DNA of 64,000 nt from Mesostigma viride (GCA_009746045.1 RPFO01000079.1:2122344-2186343); one strand, 5' to 3'. Positions 22,157 through 37,100 are shown, counted from the first letter of the stretch. Notes: a model not told the origin generated them from the letters alone. A program made the numbers and translations.

Positions 22157-25100
22157 GCGTGTGTGTGGTGGTGGTTGGTTGGTTGGGGGGGGGGGGGGGA
22201 GAGAAGAAGGCTTGCTGTTGGTTGTTAGGCTCACAAAGGTTGTTGTTGTTGGCGATGGAGAAGAAAAAGGGTTGCACAGGTGTATAGGTGCATAGGTGGC
22301 ACAAACGCACGCCCTCATGGCAATTGATAGCCTTGTTGGGCAGCGGAGTGTGCTCGTGGCAATAGGGGCGAGTTCGCGCGGCAGGTAGTTATTTGTTTTT
22401 TCTATAAATAACATTACCTAGTTTCCGGATCCATTGATTGACAAAAGCACGGGATGGAGTACTTCCATGCCACCGGTTTGGATGAGCATGCCATGAAACG
22501 CTGTGCCTGTGCAGCCCTGATACCTATACTGCATGCAGTACTAGTGTATTGATACTGGCGTACTCTTATTGTAACACCCCCGCCCTACACCCACCTGTAT
22601 GCGCGCGGTTACTACATGGTCTCTGTCTCCGCCGCAACCACCCACCCTAGCACCACCACAGCCCTAACGCCTGCATGCCCGCCGCACCGATACATTCGCT
22701 TTTATCCCCCTCCCCCTCCCCCCCCTCCCCCTCCCCCTCCCCCTCCCCCCTCCCCCCTCCCCCCTCCCCTCCCCCCTCCCTCCCCCCTCCCCCCTCCCCC
22801 TCCCCTCCCCTCCCCCCTCCCCCTTCCCCCTCCCCCTTTCCCCTCCCCCTCCCCCTCCACCTTCCACCCTCCACCCGTTTGTATGCGTGCCATTACAAAT
22901 TCACCCTCCCCCCTTCTGCCCCCCTCCCCCCCCCCCCCCCCTCACCTGTTGTGTGTGCCCCATGTTCAAATAGGCCCTCCCCCTTGTTATGATCCTAGTT
23001 ATCATTTTATTATTACTGCCAGCCCTTGCTTAAGCTTTCGGTTCCATGACGATGCCAGAGTTCTACCCCAGACCGGTGTGCGCACCATGCCCCAAAACGC
23101 CTGACATCGCCCCCCCCACCCCGTATGTGCGCCTCTACACCCACCCTAAAACCACCACAATCCGATACAAATACCGTCGTACCTGTACACGCACCATGGC
23201 CAAACATATCCTCCCCATCCCCCTCCGCCCGTTTACCTGTATGCGCGCCATGTCAGAAAAGGGCTCCAGCTTGGGTAGCTCACGACCGCCGTGGTAACCG
23301 CCGCCATTCGCCCCCACCCCCGCCTTCTCCGTGGGCTGCAGCCACAATGGCCAGTCGGCCCCCAGGAGCGTCTGGAAAACCGCCAGCACACGGCCCAGCA
23401 GGTCCTCCCCTGCGAGGGCCGCGGCACTGCTGGCCGCCGCAACCGCGGTGACGTGCGCATTCGAGGGGCCCGCACCGTGGGTCAAGATGCTATGGTTTAA
23501 ACTGGCATACGGGCCCCCGGCGACCCCGCCACTCCCCTCAATGCCTGTGCCCCCAGCCATGTGGTGGGGAATGCTTGCCCCCGTGGCCGCGGCGGCGGTG
23601 CTCACCCCCCCGGTCGCCAGGAGGCTGGTGGCGGCGTCCAGGAACGGCAGGTCTTGCACCGTGCGGGACGCCAGCAGACGCAGCAGCGTGGGCGCGAGGG
23701 TGAGCCTCATGTTCTTGTTCCTGTTGGGTGTGGGGGGGTGTAAGGGGCCCAGCGATGGGTGGGAGTGTGCGGTGGCAGCATAAGGGATGAATCAAGGGGA
23801 CGCAAACATGTGTGTGGGCACGAGCGAAGCAAGCACATGGGTCACGGGTGTGGGCACGAGCGAAGCAAGCGCATGGGTCACGGGTGTGGGCACGAGCGAA
23901 GCAAGCACATGGGTCACGGGTGTGGGCACGAGCGAAGCAAGCGCATGGGTCACGGGTGTGGGCACGAGCGAAGCAAGCGCATGGGTCACGGGTGTGGGCA
24001 CGAGCGAAGCAAGCACATGGGTCACGGGTGTGGGCACGAGCGAAGCAAGCGCATGGGTCACGGGTGTGGGCACGAGCGAAGCAAGCACATGGGTCACGGG
24101 TGTGGGCACGAGCGAAGCAAGCGCATGGGTCACGGGTGTGGGCACGAGCGAAGCAAGCGCATGGGTCACGGGTGTGGGCACGAGCGAAGCAAGCACATGG
24201 GTCACGGGTGTGGGCACGAGCGAAGCAAGCACATGGGTCACGGGTGTGGGCACGAGCGAAGCAAGCACATGGGTCACGGGTGTGGGCACGAGCGAAGCAA
24301 GCGCATGGGTCACTTGGGGATAAAGAACAGGTGGGGTGGGATCCCAGGGGCCATGGATTTGGGATGCCACCCCATGGGTACAGCCACTCACAGACCCGAG
24401 GGGGCCCGCTTCGCTCCACGTGGCCACTCACTTGTCCGGCGACGCGATGCGCACCATTCCTGGTCTGTCCAGAAATGAACGGCATGTTTTCTGTAGTATA
24501 TACCTAACATGCAACACGCACTTGTCCAGAAATGAACAGCCCAACATGCCCACTCACTTGGCCAGATATGAACAACGCAGCGCGCCCCACTCACTTGCCC
24601 ATCAACACGTTTAGCCAGCAAGCCTTACTCACTTGCGTGCCCAGCGCTGCAAATGCCCCACTGACATGTCCAACGATGCAAACGCCACACTCACTTGTCC
24701 AGGAGAATGAGCGGGAGAAGCGGAAGCAAGAACTGCAGGCGCGTCCACAGCGATATCTGCAGGGTGGCCGCCGAGACCTCCTGCTCCGCTACCTGTCCGA
24801 CCCCAGCCGACGCGCGCACCTCCCTCTCCGCGGCCTTTGTGGCTGCCCCCCGCTCCCCAGAGGGGCTTCCCCACCGGCTGGCCGCCCCGGCCCCCTCGGT
24901 GGCCCCTCGGTGGCCTCGTTTGCTGGGCAAAGCGCCACCTGACAGGGAGCCGACCCCGCCTAGCCCTCGCGTGGCAGTGCCTGTGACGCCAGCGGTCAGT
25001 GCCGAGGGGTCCGTGTGGAGCGCCAGCGTGAAATCCGCGAGTCGACCCAGTTGGTTGACCTGGCAGATTTTTATTTCGATGTTAGGGTTCCATGGGAGCG

Positions 25101-28100
25101 TGGGGGTGGTTGAGTTGTAGGTGGTGAGATCCAAGGGACCAACCAGGCGGGGTCATCGGCGGGATGGGGGCCAGCATGGGGGCTGGATGAAAGTGGGAGG
25201 CCATGAGGGGGTGCATTGCCGAAAGGATTCCTGTGTTAACAAGGCTCCCTCTTCAGCTATGAAGAGCGTCTGCTACATCGAGTTAGCAAGACTGGATATA
25301 AACCACAACCTCCACACATTCACAAGCATCCATATGTAATAGCATACGTGTACACAAGCACTCACCGATTCTTAAAAAAGAACCCATACATACCACAGCC
25401 TCTCATTATACTAGCATCTGTACATATGTAGGGCAGGCAGGCGGGCATGTGTGTCTGGCAGCCATCACCCACCAGGTCGGAGGCGAACAGCAGCCGCAGC
25501 TCGTGGGACGTGCGCCTTAGGCAGGGGAGCACCTGCGGATGGGTGGGGGACAGTAGGAGGGCACAGAGGTGCCGATTGGGGGACCAATCGGGGGCAGCGT
25601 TGTGAGGGAGCCAAGGAGGGACTATCCGGGACGAGTTGCGGGGTATTTGGGGAACATTAGAGTGGGGGACTAATAGACAAAAGGGAAGTCACCAAAAGAA
25701 GGACACATATCATTATACAGGCATCACATTTGCATTCAGTATAGCCTCACTTACCTAGTCCCTGAAAAAGACCTGTAGAAATGGCTGTCAGAACGTTTTC
25801 GGTCCTCGCCCAGAAATTCGGTCCTCGCCCCAACCATTCTTCCCCAATTCTACTCATACCCTGAAGTACATGACGATCCCCCTCGAAGCTTCCACTCCAA
25901 TTGACCGAAACCACACAGCCGCCAGTAACACCCCACCCCCTGAACGCCTACCACCCGCTCGCCTGGACACATCAGCCACTACCCAAGCACCCGGCACGCA
26001 AAAGGGTGGCACCTACCAACTCAGCCAATGCCCGCTCGATGGCAAAGGGGGGCGGGCAGCTGCGGCTCCCCCGTTCACCGGCTGCCGAAGCTGCCATCCC
26101 CGCCACACTCGCGTCCCCTCTCCCGCTGCCCCGGTGGCATCCCTCAGGCCCCATTGTGGCCTCTGCAAGCCGACTGCCGCTCGCCACGGCGCCAATGCTG
26201 GCGTCTGCGACGGGGGGCATCATTCCCCCCCGGCAGCCTCGTAGCCCTGCGCACCCGAACCCTATGGGCAGGTCCCCTTCGGCGACGATGCGCTTATTTC
26301 GGGAGATGACGGTCAGGTGCTGGTGAAGCGACCGGCGGCCCAGCAGCAAGTGGTCCGTGCGCAGCAGCCAGGAGACCTGGGGAGAAGGGAGGGGGTGGGG
26401 CCGTGGCGACAAGATGTGCAGGCCACGCAGAAACGCGCAAGTCACTCAGGGTTAAGACAGTGCTTCTGCTAACGGGACTATTTCGTCAACCGGTTGACGA
26501 ATTTTGAAAATAGTAGTAAAATAGTCAACCATTTTGGGCAATTCGTCAACCACATTCGTCAACCAACTCGGCGATTCGTCAACCAATTGACGAATATGTT
26601 CCGAAGTTCGTCAACCGGTTTGACGAAATGTTTAGGGTATTCGTCAACCACGCAAGTCCTGAAGGCCAGACCTAAGGTCCAGCGGCGCGGCGTCAGGCCG
26701 TCAGCCCGTACCATCTGAATCCTAGGTACGCTGCATGAGTTGGAGTTGGTTTGGAAAGACAGCACGTCAGTACGGTTCAGGACAATGCTCGGGTACCAAA
26801 ACTGAAGACGAGCAAGGCAGGACTTGAGCCGACCAGGGCATGAAAAAATTATTACCTGTAATCACCCTGGTGTTTGGTGGGCAATCATGGTATTCATTAC
26901 GTGACGACCTCAGGCCGTCTGGCGACTTCATGTGCGATAAAATATTGCATGCGAAATTGTTTCGATAATGGCGGCGGCGATGTTTAGGTAGTGTTGCATG
27001 AGCTAGAGAATGTCGAAGAAAAACGGGTTAACAGGTTTCAAGACTAGCACCTTAGATGCTCTGTTTAAGAAGCAAGCTGGAAAAATTGTAGAAACGGAAA
27101 ATATCGTCGACCTAGGCCGCAGTTTAGATGAAAAGGAGGGCAGGCAGGGTCGCGACAAACGCAAGAGAGTAGAGCGTGAGGAAGAGGATGGGTCTAATGC
27201 GCAGGAAGAGGAAGATGGCGGCCAGTCAGCATCATCTAGCTGACAGCGCCTCAAACTCTGGCGAGGAGGAATCTGGCGAGGAGGAATCTGGCGAGGAGGG
27301 GGCCCAGACAGAAATGAGCAAGGCCGATGATGACGGCAGCTCTGAGCCAGGGAAGAAGGGGAAGAAGAAGGGCAAGAGAAAGCCAGCAGCGAAAAGGCAG
27401 AGACAGGAGTACAACCAGTGGACAGGCGCGCGCAGCGCGCAGGGTGCAGGGCCAAGCTCGGACAAAACTGTGCCAGTAGTGCCTGTTGATAGCAGCGAGG
27501 AGGATGTAATGGTTGTTTAATGGCCTCGTGCTGTGCACACTTGACTCAGGCCTAGCTGTGAACGATACTAGTAATTATTCTGTAGTTTATGCAGTTGTCA
27601 ACAACCACTACGTGATATTATGTTTTATCCACATGCATTACATGCGTGTGTGAGGCGTGAGCGACCTTCAGTAGTTAATTATGAAGAAAAAAAGCTTCCT
27701 CCTCCCCCCCCCCCCCCCCAGGGTTGACGAAGCGCCAAGGCAAATAGTCAACCAGTTTGACGAATTGCTGAGGCAAATAGTCAACCATTTGACGAAGTGC
27801 CGAGGCAAATAGTCAACAAGTTGACGAATGACAAAAACCCTTAGCAGAAGCACTGGGTTAAGACTAAATCGTATACCCTGAACCCTAACCACTTCCTGAC
27901 CAGTTCCTTACCGTTGGGTAGGTCAGCCTGAGGCAAAATAAAAAGGCAAGCAAGCCAGGAGACGAGCCGTGGAGGGAGAGACACGCACACAGCTGCTATC
28001 TAGCTGTGGGCTGGTTTTGTGACTTAATCTTATGCAATGGTGATAAGCACTGAGCATACAGATTAAATAAGCAAGTGACTGTGGAAGCCAGAAAGCGAGC

Positions 28101-31100
28101 AGCCAATCACTCAGCACATCCTCCCAAGGTACCCACGCATTCTGCCCACACTACTGCCTGAATCCACGCAGCCACCCACTTCGGTTGCCTTAAAGTTTGG
28201 TTGCACTTTGGTCGAGGGTCCTGTCGCTAGGGTTGGTACCTGAAATGATTACTAATCGTCGCCTCGGACTCACCTGCTGAATCAGCTCCTTCTCCAGTTC
28301 GGGCCCCAGATGGCGCACCAGCCGACTGTAGAGCGACGCAGCGCAGGGCCACGGCCGTACAAGAAGCCTCGAAAGCAGCTGTGGGGTAGGCAGCATGGTT
28401 GCAAGATAGTAGAGCAGTATGGTCTATTTTTAGAGTGGTTTATGGTGGCGACGGAAACGGCATGTTTGTTAGTGGAGAGGGCACCCACATGACACATGGA
28501 CGCGGGAGAGGGGGTCATTTGGGGTGCGCATACACAAGGGGTCAGCGGCGTGCGGTTGCAGGGACAGCTTGCAATGAGGTCACCAGGGTCCCAGGGAGGA
28601 TGTCAGGGTGGTCTTGGAGGGACATGGATGCCACGTGGATGAGAAGGCGAGGTTTCGTGATCGATTGAATGAATGAAGGAATGAATGAGTGAGTGAATCA
28701 ACGCACGAAATGAATGAATGAATGCATGAATGAGTGAATGAGTGAGTGAACTTTATACATACGCATGAACGTTACGAATACATCAGTCAAGCGTAATGTT
28801 GAAGGAGTTACCATGCCTTCCCCCCCACAGGATACCATTTACAAGGCACGGAGGTCCGGCGGGGCGATCTGGCGCGGTGGTCATGGGAGCCAAGGATATG
28901 CAGTGGTGCGATAGGGGACGGCATCACCAAGGAAGTGGAGCACAGGGCGGGTACAACCAGCCCGCGTGCAACACACCCAAACAAAGCACGTGCACCGATG
29001 CTGGCTGGGCAGAACAATGGCAGGAGGAAACCGGGGCCCCTGTTCTGGCTTGGAACCAAGAAAGCACTTCTAGACTGTGGAAACTCCTCGTTGACCTCCT
29101 AATCAGAACTACCCTCACGTGCGCGCGGATACAAGTCTCATGCGCGCACGCCCTCATGCACGCAAACGTCACCAGCCACGCGATACCATGCCCCCCTCAC
29201 AGCAACCGCAGGCAAGTTAATGACACACCAGCAACACTAGAACATCATCACACGCACACCCACCGGCAGCGCAAAGTTCTTCTCGGCCTCTGACACGGCG
29301 CCGGACGAGTCCGCCAGCGCGGCCGCCACGTCCTGCGGCGCCGACGTGGTCGGGGGCATGGCCTTGAGGCGGTCTCGCAGGCCTTGCTCGTTGAGCGTCA
29401 TGCGGAGGAGCACCCACTGCCAGGGGAAGCTCGCCATCTACGGAATGAGGGGAGGAGGGCGAGATAGGGGGGCAGGGGGGAGTAGGGGTGGAACAACAGG
29501 AGGGGAGCGAGGTGAGGAGGGCGAAATGGGGGGGAGGGGGAGGACGGGAGAAGAGGGACTTAGGGGCAGGGAGAGGAGGGGGATGAGGGGGGACAGGTGG
29601 GAGGGAGCAGGGGGGGAATGAGGGGAGGAGGACAAAGGGGGGGGGGGGGAAGAAGATAAGGTGCGTCGCGTCCAAGGTGTGGCACTGAGAAAGGAACAGA
29701 GAAGATGCGAAGAAGGGGGCTAGCGAGAGGGATGGGGGGGGGGATCGTCCACGGTAGCAAACAGCAGCGTGGACGATGCGTTCAGGCCTGGAAACGCGCA
29801 GGACAGGTGCCTGGGAACCACACCACGCGCAAACCCAGCCTCCTCAGTTAGTATAAAACTTGGCCGGAATTCTTTTGCCAATATTTACACTAACTTCCTC
29901 TCGTGCTCGCCTTTGTGTGGGTATGACGGGCGGCTGCACAAGCCCGAGGAAAGGAGAGGCACCCGCTAGGCACGAAGTGTGCTCCCTTCTAACACATAAT
30001 CCCCTTATAACACATCATCCCACGGGACAAAGCACAAAGCACATGTTGTTCCCACGACGGCACCAGTGCCATGCTGGTTGCTCATGGGTTAGCCACGATT
30101 CCATACAAGCGGCGAAGGTGTGTAAGGGGGCACGGGTTCAGCCTCGATAGCGGACTTTCAACTATAAAGCCCCACAGCTCAACAGAGTACAACAAATTGT
30201 TCCCACACCCCACATGCAACTCACCTCCAGGGAGTCCAGGACCGCCAGCCCTCGCTCCATGAGCCCCTGCTGGCCCTGCTTGCCCTTGCTGGACCGCACG
30301 AGAGACAGCGACGCTCTCAGGCCCTCGCCCATGCCGCCACGAGGTGCCGCGGTACCGGGCCGCCCTTCATGCCCCCCCATGGTGGCCGCCCCTTTTTCAA
30401 CCCCAGGGCCTTGCCCACCCTGTGCCGGGGCGGCCCCATCTGCGCCCCCAGGGACCTTTGAAGTCCCCCCCCGGCCAAGACCGCCCCTGGCGTTGGCGGC
30501 AGGGAGTGTGACGTGTCCAGAAATAGCATGCCGGGACCCCCCCGCCGTGCAACCCCCCCACAAGAGCGTCTGCTCGAGGAAGAGCCGCCCGTGGAGGGGC
30601 AGCATGGCGGCCCGGGCGGCCTCGGCGGTGGGAGCAGACAAGGCGGCGATTCTTGCGACCGTCATCTCGGGCCCCTGGATGGCACCATGGAGCGCGCATG
30701 TGTCGGCCAGCAGCGCGTGGCGTAGGGGCGGGTGGCGGCATAAGTGCGTTAATAGCGACACGGCGTCGTCGCGAACGAGGGACAGCAGGCGGTCCAAGGG
30801 CGTCCCGAGAAGGGCACCTCCCACGCTGCCACTGCTCAAGGGGCCAGATAATGGCCCTGATGGCGGTCCTGAGAGGATCGGGCCTGACGGCAGCGGGCCT
30901 GCCAGGGCGGCACCAGCTGGCGCATTCCGAGACGATGACGGGCCCTCGCCGCTGCTAGCAGACACCTGCGCGGCGCTGGCCCACCGCCGACACACCGTGC
31001 GGGGTAGTGCGGATGCCAGCAGCAGACGCGGGGCCAAGACCTCCACCGGCACGTGCAGCAGGCACCGCATGGCTGCGTGGGCGTCCTCCCGTCCCAGAAG

Positions 31101-34100
31101 ACTTGCAGGTGACAGAAGATAGTTCCCCGCAGTAGATAGCAGGCTGTTCCCTGTGCGCAAGGCGACGTTATTACCCTCCTCCTGATGCATGCTGGCGCCG
31201 TGGGCATACATCACACCACCCGCGCTCAGCCCAACCGCGCGCCACTGGTCAGGGGTCAGCCCTACGAGGGAGCTGAGACAAGTGACGGACGCCAGGCCCC
31301 TGGCGACCGCCTCCACCGCCTCCTCCGTCACACCCACCTGGCGTTGTGAGCTGTCCAGCCCTGCCATGTGGCCTGACCCAGGCTCTGTGGCTTTCGAGTC
31401 ATGCTCCGCGGCCCCAGCCCGAGCATCCTCCCCTTTGTCCTTTGTGTAGTCGCCAGCATGGGGCAGGGGCTTGAGATGCCCTCCCCCAACGGTCGCCAGA
31501 AGCAACTCCAGGTCGTGGAGGGGGCAGCCGCCCTCCAGCCATGATGCCGCACTGATGACCCCGCGTGCCACCAGGCCCGCCACCAGCGCCTCCAGGGCAA
31601 TGAGCTGGCGGTCTATAGCAGCGATGGGGGACGCGGGCGGATGCGGGCGCAAGTCCTTGGGGACGCTAGAATTCACGCCATCACCCTTGGCCAGCGATAC
31701 TGGTGCCGGATTGGCGGAAGCGCTTCCGCTGCGCGCTGGCGTCGTCGCACCCGATGCGACAGCACGGCACCGTTGGGCTTGCAAACGCACCGCGACGTTG
31801 GTCATGGCACGCACGCACGTCGCCTCTAGTAGCGCGTCGCCTTCAAGAGACCGAGAAGACGCCAAGGGAGACAGCCCCGAGGAAATGGGGGCCAGGGAGG
31901 GTTGGGGTTGGAAGGATGTTGCGCATGAGCCAGCCACCGGTCTGGCCACGTCCACCTTGACCCCCCCACCGCCATCCATCTCCATGCCCTTCCCGTCAAC
32001 GCTGACCTCTACCGCTAGCCGCCGCGATAGCTCCTCCATTACACGCAGGTGCTGGCGGACGGCACGCCGCGCAAGCATTAGGGAGCGACGCGCATGAGCA
32101 CTGACGCCACCTAGCCGCCCGGTGGGCACCAACGACACGCCCACCCCTCGGTGCATGCCCCCCACTTCTTCCGGCTTGACACGCGAGGTCGTCGGGGCAA
32201 CGGCCTCATGATGCGCCAGCATGTCCTCATCTCTCTTCGCCCGTTCATGCTCCCCCCCTCCTACAGAGCCCACCACCCCATCACCGGGCATGCTGTCATC
32301 TGCCACATGGCCCACAACCGCCACCGCCATGACCGCACTCTCGATGACGGCCTCCATGACCATCTCCATGCGTTCCTGCACAGGCAGACGCAGCCACGCG
32401 TGCCGGCTCTCCTCGCTCATGCCACCACCAGCATCACCGCCCCCATCCTCCAGTACTCCTCCCACCCCCGCCATCTCTGGAAGCGTCCTGACCGCTGTCC
32501 AGTCCATCGGCTCCGGCTTCACTGTGGGATCCGCCAGCACCATACCCGCCCCGACCACGGCCCCGTCTCCTCTCTGCGGCGCGCCCCGCCCCGTGACGGC
32601 CACCAACAGCGATGCCGCAACGCCCTCCGCCGCCGCCATGTGTACGCACTCGGGCGCAAGTTCCTGCCCTTGCTGGGGCACGTGCCACGTGGCAACGACA
32701 TCTGGCCCCATGACAGCACCCTTGGACACAGTGCTTGCCTCTCCCTCTCCCTCGCCACACCGCAGCCCCCGCAACGTCACATCCGTCTCCGCCCTAATCC
32801 GATGGAGCAGCTGCGCCTTGCCCTCGCCATCACCGCTAATGCTAGCCCCCGGGGCATGCCGCATCCCACCCTCCCAATCCACCTCCATCGCTGCAGCACC
32901 CGCCGGTACATCCCACGTGCCCCTGAGATTCCCACCCGCAGAGGGGGGGGGCGGCACGCCCCCGCGCGCTGCCTCCCAGGCCAGCACGGCGGGCGCTGGG
33001 AGGATCCGGGCATGGCGCCTGTAGATATCCTCAGCCAGCCGAGAGAAGAGGGTCCCTGGCTGGCCACCAGGGTGTGCTGCCCTCCGCGGCTCGTCTCCAG
33101 GACCTAGCGCAGTGACAGCGGCAGGATTAGCGGTTGCTTCAACGGCTGCCCCCGCTCGCGCCCATCGCCCCGCCGCGCCCACGAGCAGCTCAAACAGCCG
33201 GGGCAGGCGGCCCATCGCCCCCACCGCGTCCAGCCGCTGCGCTAGGCAGTGTGCTAGTGAACGCACAAGCTCGGCCGACCATCCATCCGTCATGCCCGCT
33301 TGTGCTTGTGGGGCCGAGGCACCGCATGCGCCCCCCTGGCCAACCCCCCGCGCAAACGCGTCCCGGCTTGGGAGTGGTGCATCCGTTTCTCCGGGGGCTG
33401 CTCCGTCCTCTCTGATGCTGGCGCCGTCATGCCGGCTGCCCATGGCTGCCTTCTCACGCAGGCCTGGGGTGGGAGGGCCGCTAGCCATCCATAGCTCTAG
33501 CATCGCCATGAGTAACCGCACGGTGACACCTGGCATCTCCAGCGCATCCATCAAGTAGGCGACGCGGCGCAGGGAGGTCGCTGCCATGCTTCTGTCGCCA
33601 CCCTGGCCGCAGGACGCCCCGCTCATCGCGCCACGGCCGGCCATGCCACGACCATCACCCGCATTGCTGTAGGCTCGGCCCTGGTCCTGGGTGCCGTCCT
33701 GCTGGCCGATGACACCACCACAGCCTACGTCATCACCATTATGTCCTACGTCATCGCCAGGGCAGCCATCGCTGCCAGCATCGGCCACATGCGCCGCTGC
33801 ATGGCTCCCCAAGAACGGCCCTTCCCTATCACTGGCATCCGCCCCCTGTCCTGGCTGCTGGCAGCCCCCGTCGCTCCCCAGCCACCGCCAAGTGCTATCT
33901 GCCAGCCACGCCGCGAGACGCGCCTTATCCCGCAGGTGAAGCCCCTGCAGGGACGCGACAAGTTGCCACAGGCGCGCCTCGACCGCCTCCCATTCATCTC
34001 CGCTGGACCGCCCACCTGTGCTTGCCTCTTGACACCCTGACCGGTCACGGCCGCCGCTGCGCCCTCGTGCTGACTTGTCACGCCCGTCACCGCCTTCTGC

Positions 34101-37100
34101 TTCCTCTTCCTCGGCACCCTCGTTGGCCCCGTTGGCCCCTCGATCACTGACATCCGTCACCCTTCCCACCATCGCCACATCACCCTCATCACCATCATCC
34201 CTTGTGGCTGCATGCTCACCCCCCTGCTCGTGTCCATCCCCCTGGCCAACATCCCACCTCGGCTTCCCCCCTAGGTCCGCCTCCTTACCGCTGCCATCTC
34301 CAACACGCTCCCAACTGCCTGCCCCCCCTGCCCCCCTGCCCATGTTCTGGCCCGTCCCACCAGAAAACACGGCGCTGTCCCCGGCAGGAGCACTGGCATC
34401 TGGCACCCCCCACCTGCCCTTTCCACGCGTCCCTCTCGCAGGGGAAGTGGTGACGTGTGACGGTATCCCCACAAGCACCGCCATTTCCTCCCTTATCGCT
34501 GGCACCCGGCCCCGCGCCGACATCCCCCTCGCAACCGGAGGCACCCGCCCCACCCGACCCCCTGGCCCCGCATGGCCACCTCCACCCTGGCCACTGGCTA
34601 TCGCATCCGCAACAACGGCGGGATCCACAGACACTCCCCCGGCCATGCCTAGCGGGCTATCGGGGCCGAATCGGTGGGTACTGGCGTACGCGCCGCCCGC
34701 ATGCACTGCCCCTTGGGAGGCGGAATAGGCTACCGCGGCCAGCCATGCACGCCGGCGCTCCATCTCCCGAGAAGTCGACGCAGCGGATCCACGAGCCTTA
34801 GCCCCCCTCAGCACACATTGACTGCGGTCACCGTCGTGGCCCTCGGGACTTACTCTTTTCTCCGTCCCCATGGCACCAAGCCCACGTGAGTGCCGGCCAT
34901 TCTCAACGCCGCCACTGGCATCCGCCCCTCGGCCCCCACTCTTCCCCAACACGTCCACGTCCCTGGCCTCATCCAGCGAGAGAGACCCATTGGCCAGAGG
35001 AGGCCCTGCCCCCAGGGACCCCTGGACGCTCTCATTTCCTCCCGGGTGCACCCCTGCATGTGCTCCCCCCTTGGCCCCACCCTGTTTGCCCGATTTCGCC
35101 CCCCCGTCAGCCCCCTTCCCCCACGCACCCTCCTTGCCACCCGAGGGCACCGGCTCCTCCCCCCCCCCACATCCACAGGGGAGCCCCCCCGGCTGGCCAG
35201 GCTCCCTTGCGCCGAGCTAGGGGTGGCCACGGACGGCGTGCCAGATGGCGGCTGCACGTGGCCCGCGTGCTTGTCCCCGTCCTCGCCCCCCTCCCCCTCC
35301 CCATCCTCCATGATTTCATCATCCCCATTGTCATCCCCATCATCGTCCCCGTCGTGGGCATTACGAGCATCCCTGCCGTGTCGCTGCGACGCATGCCCCC
35401 CCGCACTACTGCCGCCATGTGCCAGGGAGGACGACATAGGCCCACCCCCCGCTTGGCCTCATCTTCGCCCCCGGACCCCCCCTCATCCTCCCCTGGGTCC
35501 TTATGCTTGCGACGTTTGTTCGACCCACCGCTGCCACGACGGCCCGTCCCGCCCACAGCATCCTTGGCGTAATTCACCCCCGACGCGTCGCTGCTGCCAC
35601 TCTTGTTCTTGCCGCCGGAAGCGCGCGCTGTCCCCCCCGTAGCATTCGTGCTGCTGGCATTTGCCCCACCCCCCGCGGCGGCCGCTGCAGCAACATTACC
35701 CAGGGCCACACCCAGCAGTGCCGCAGGGCTGGACGTGCGCCGCGTCCGGGCACTACGACGACCCACCGAGCGGCCCGCAGGGGGGAGTGCCTGGGAGCCC
35801 CCGCCCGCGGCCGCGTTGCTACTATTCGCGTGGCTGTTGTGCCCCCCCCCGGTCCGCCCTCACCCCCATGCCCTGCGTCGCCGTCACCGTGCGGCGAGCC
35901 CTGCCCCCCCGGATGGTCTGTGCGGGCCGACTGTGCACCGGGCGACCCGCCGCGCCCCCCCCCCGCGTCCTCACTCCCATCATCATCCTCACAGGAGTCA
36001 TCCCTGCCCCCATGGCCAGCAGCATCCCCGCCATCACTCGCCGCTGGCACAGGCGCAGGGGATGCCCCACGCCGCCGCTTGCGTTTCCCAGCCACCGGCG
36101 GAGCCACTGCGTTACCCGCCGTGTTTGCTGGGTGGCCACCGGGAGCTTGGCTCGCGGTCGCATGCGCTTGGCTCGCGGTCGCATGCTCGCTGATAGCCGC
36201 GGTGGAAGCCCCCCGCTTGGCCCCGCCCGTCTGCTTGCCACCGCCGTCGCCCCCACCCCCCTGGCCCGACGATAACGCGCCCGGTGCTGCTGCGTCCGAG
36301 TCAGGGGATTCCATGGCGGTCCCCCCCTCCTCCCCATCCCCCTCCGCAACAACCCCAACCGGAGAGACCACCACAATGTCCCCCCCCTGCGCCCCCTCGC
36401 CAACACATCCAAGACTGCTGCCATCTGCCCCTTCTCGCTGGGCACTGGCCCTGTCGCCCCGCCCCCCTGCCGGTGGCCCAGCGACCCCGGACTCCCCTCC
36501 GGCCCTCACCCCAGGGATGAGCAGGGTCCCTGGCCGCCCCGGGTAGGGCCCCGCCCCGTGCCCCGCTAGCTCCAGTTGCCCCCAGAACAGCGCCGCCCCC
36601 CCATCATCGGCCGTTGCGGCGGGTTCCGGTCGGTCGCTCATGCCTTCCGTGTGCCAGTAATCCATGTCCTCCGTGCCACCGTGACGATCATCACCGTCAC
36701 CACCACGGTCGCATGCAATCACAGGCTCTTGTGTGTCCTCGCCCTCATCACCACCGTGGCTTGGGGTGACCGAAGTCCCCAGGGTCCCTGCGCGCGCGCC
36801 CCCTCCTGCTCCCTGGGCGTTGCCAGCGATGCCGCCCCCGCCCCGGCGCCTGCCTTTCAGCAGCGCCCTGCGCTCGCGCTCAAACAGCGCCGCCGTGGCG
36901 GCTGCGATGCCAGCATTAACAGAGGAAGCATGCCTGTCCCCCGGTGCCAGACCAGCCTTACGCAGAGACCCATGCGACCGCTGCCATGGGGATCCCCCCT
37001 CTGCAGCATAACTCTGGAACGGATGGCTTCTCCCATGACTTTGGAAGTGAATGCTCCCATTGACTGGGGCCTCATCGCCACCTCCCTGCAAAGACAGGGG

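Noticed and set aside
23538-24507. Five overlapping open frames of 180-315 residues with 12-residue repeats
   Set aside because: Caused by the 36-bp minisatellite (a multiple of three); it lies in a MED12 intron.
30214-36546. Plus-strand open frames of 200-350 residues opposite MED12
   Set aside because: Shadows of the GC-rich MED12 coding strand; Pro/Arg/Ser-rich without conserved motifs.
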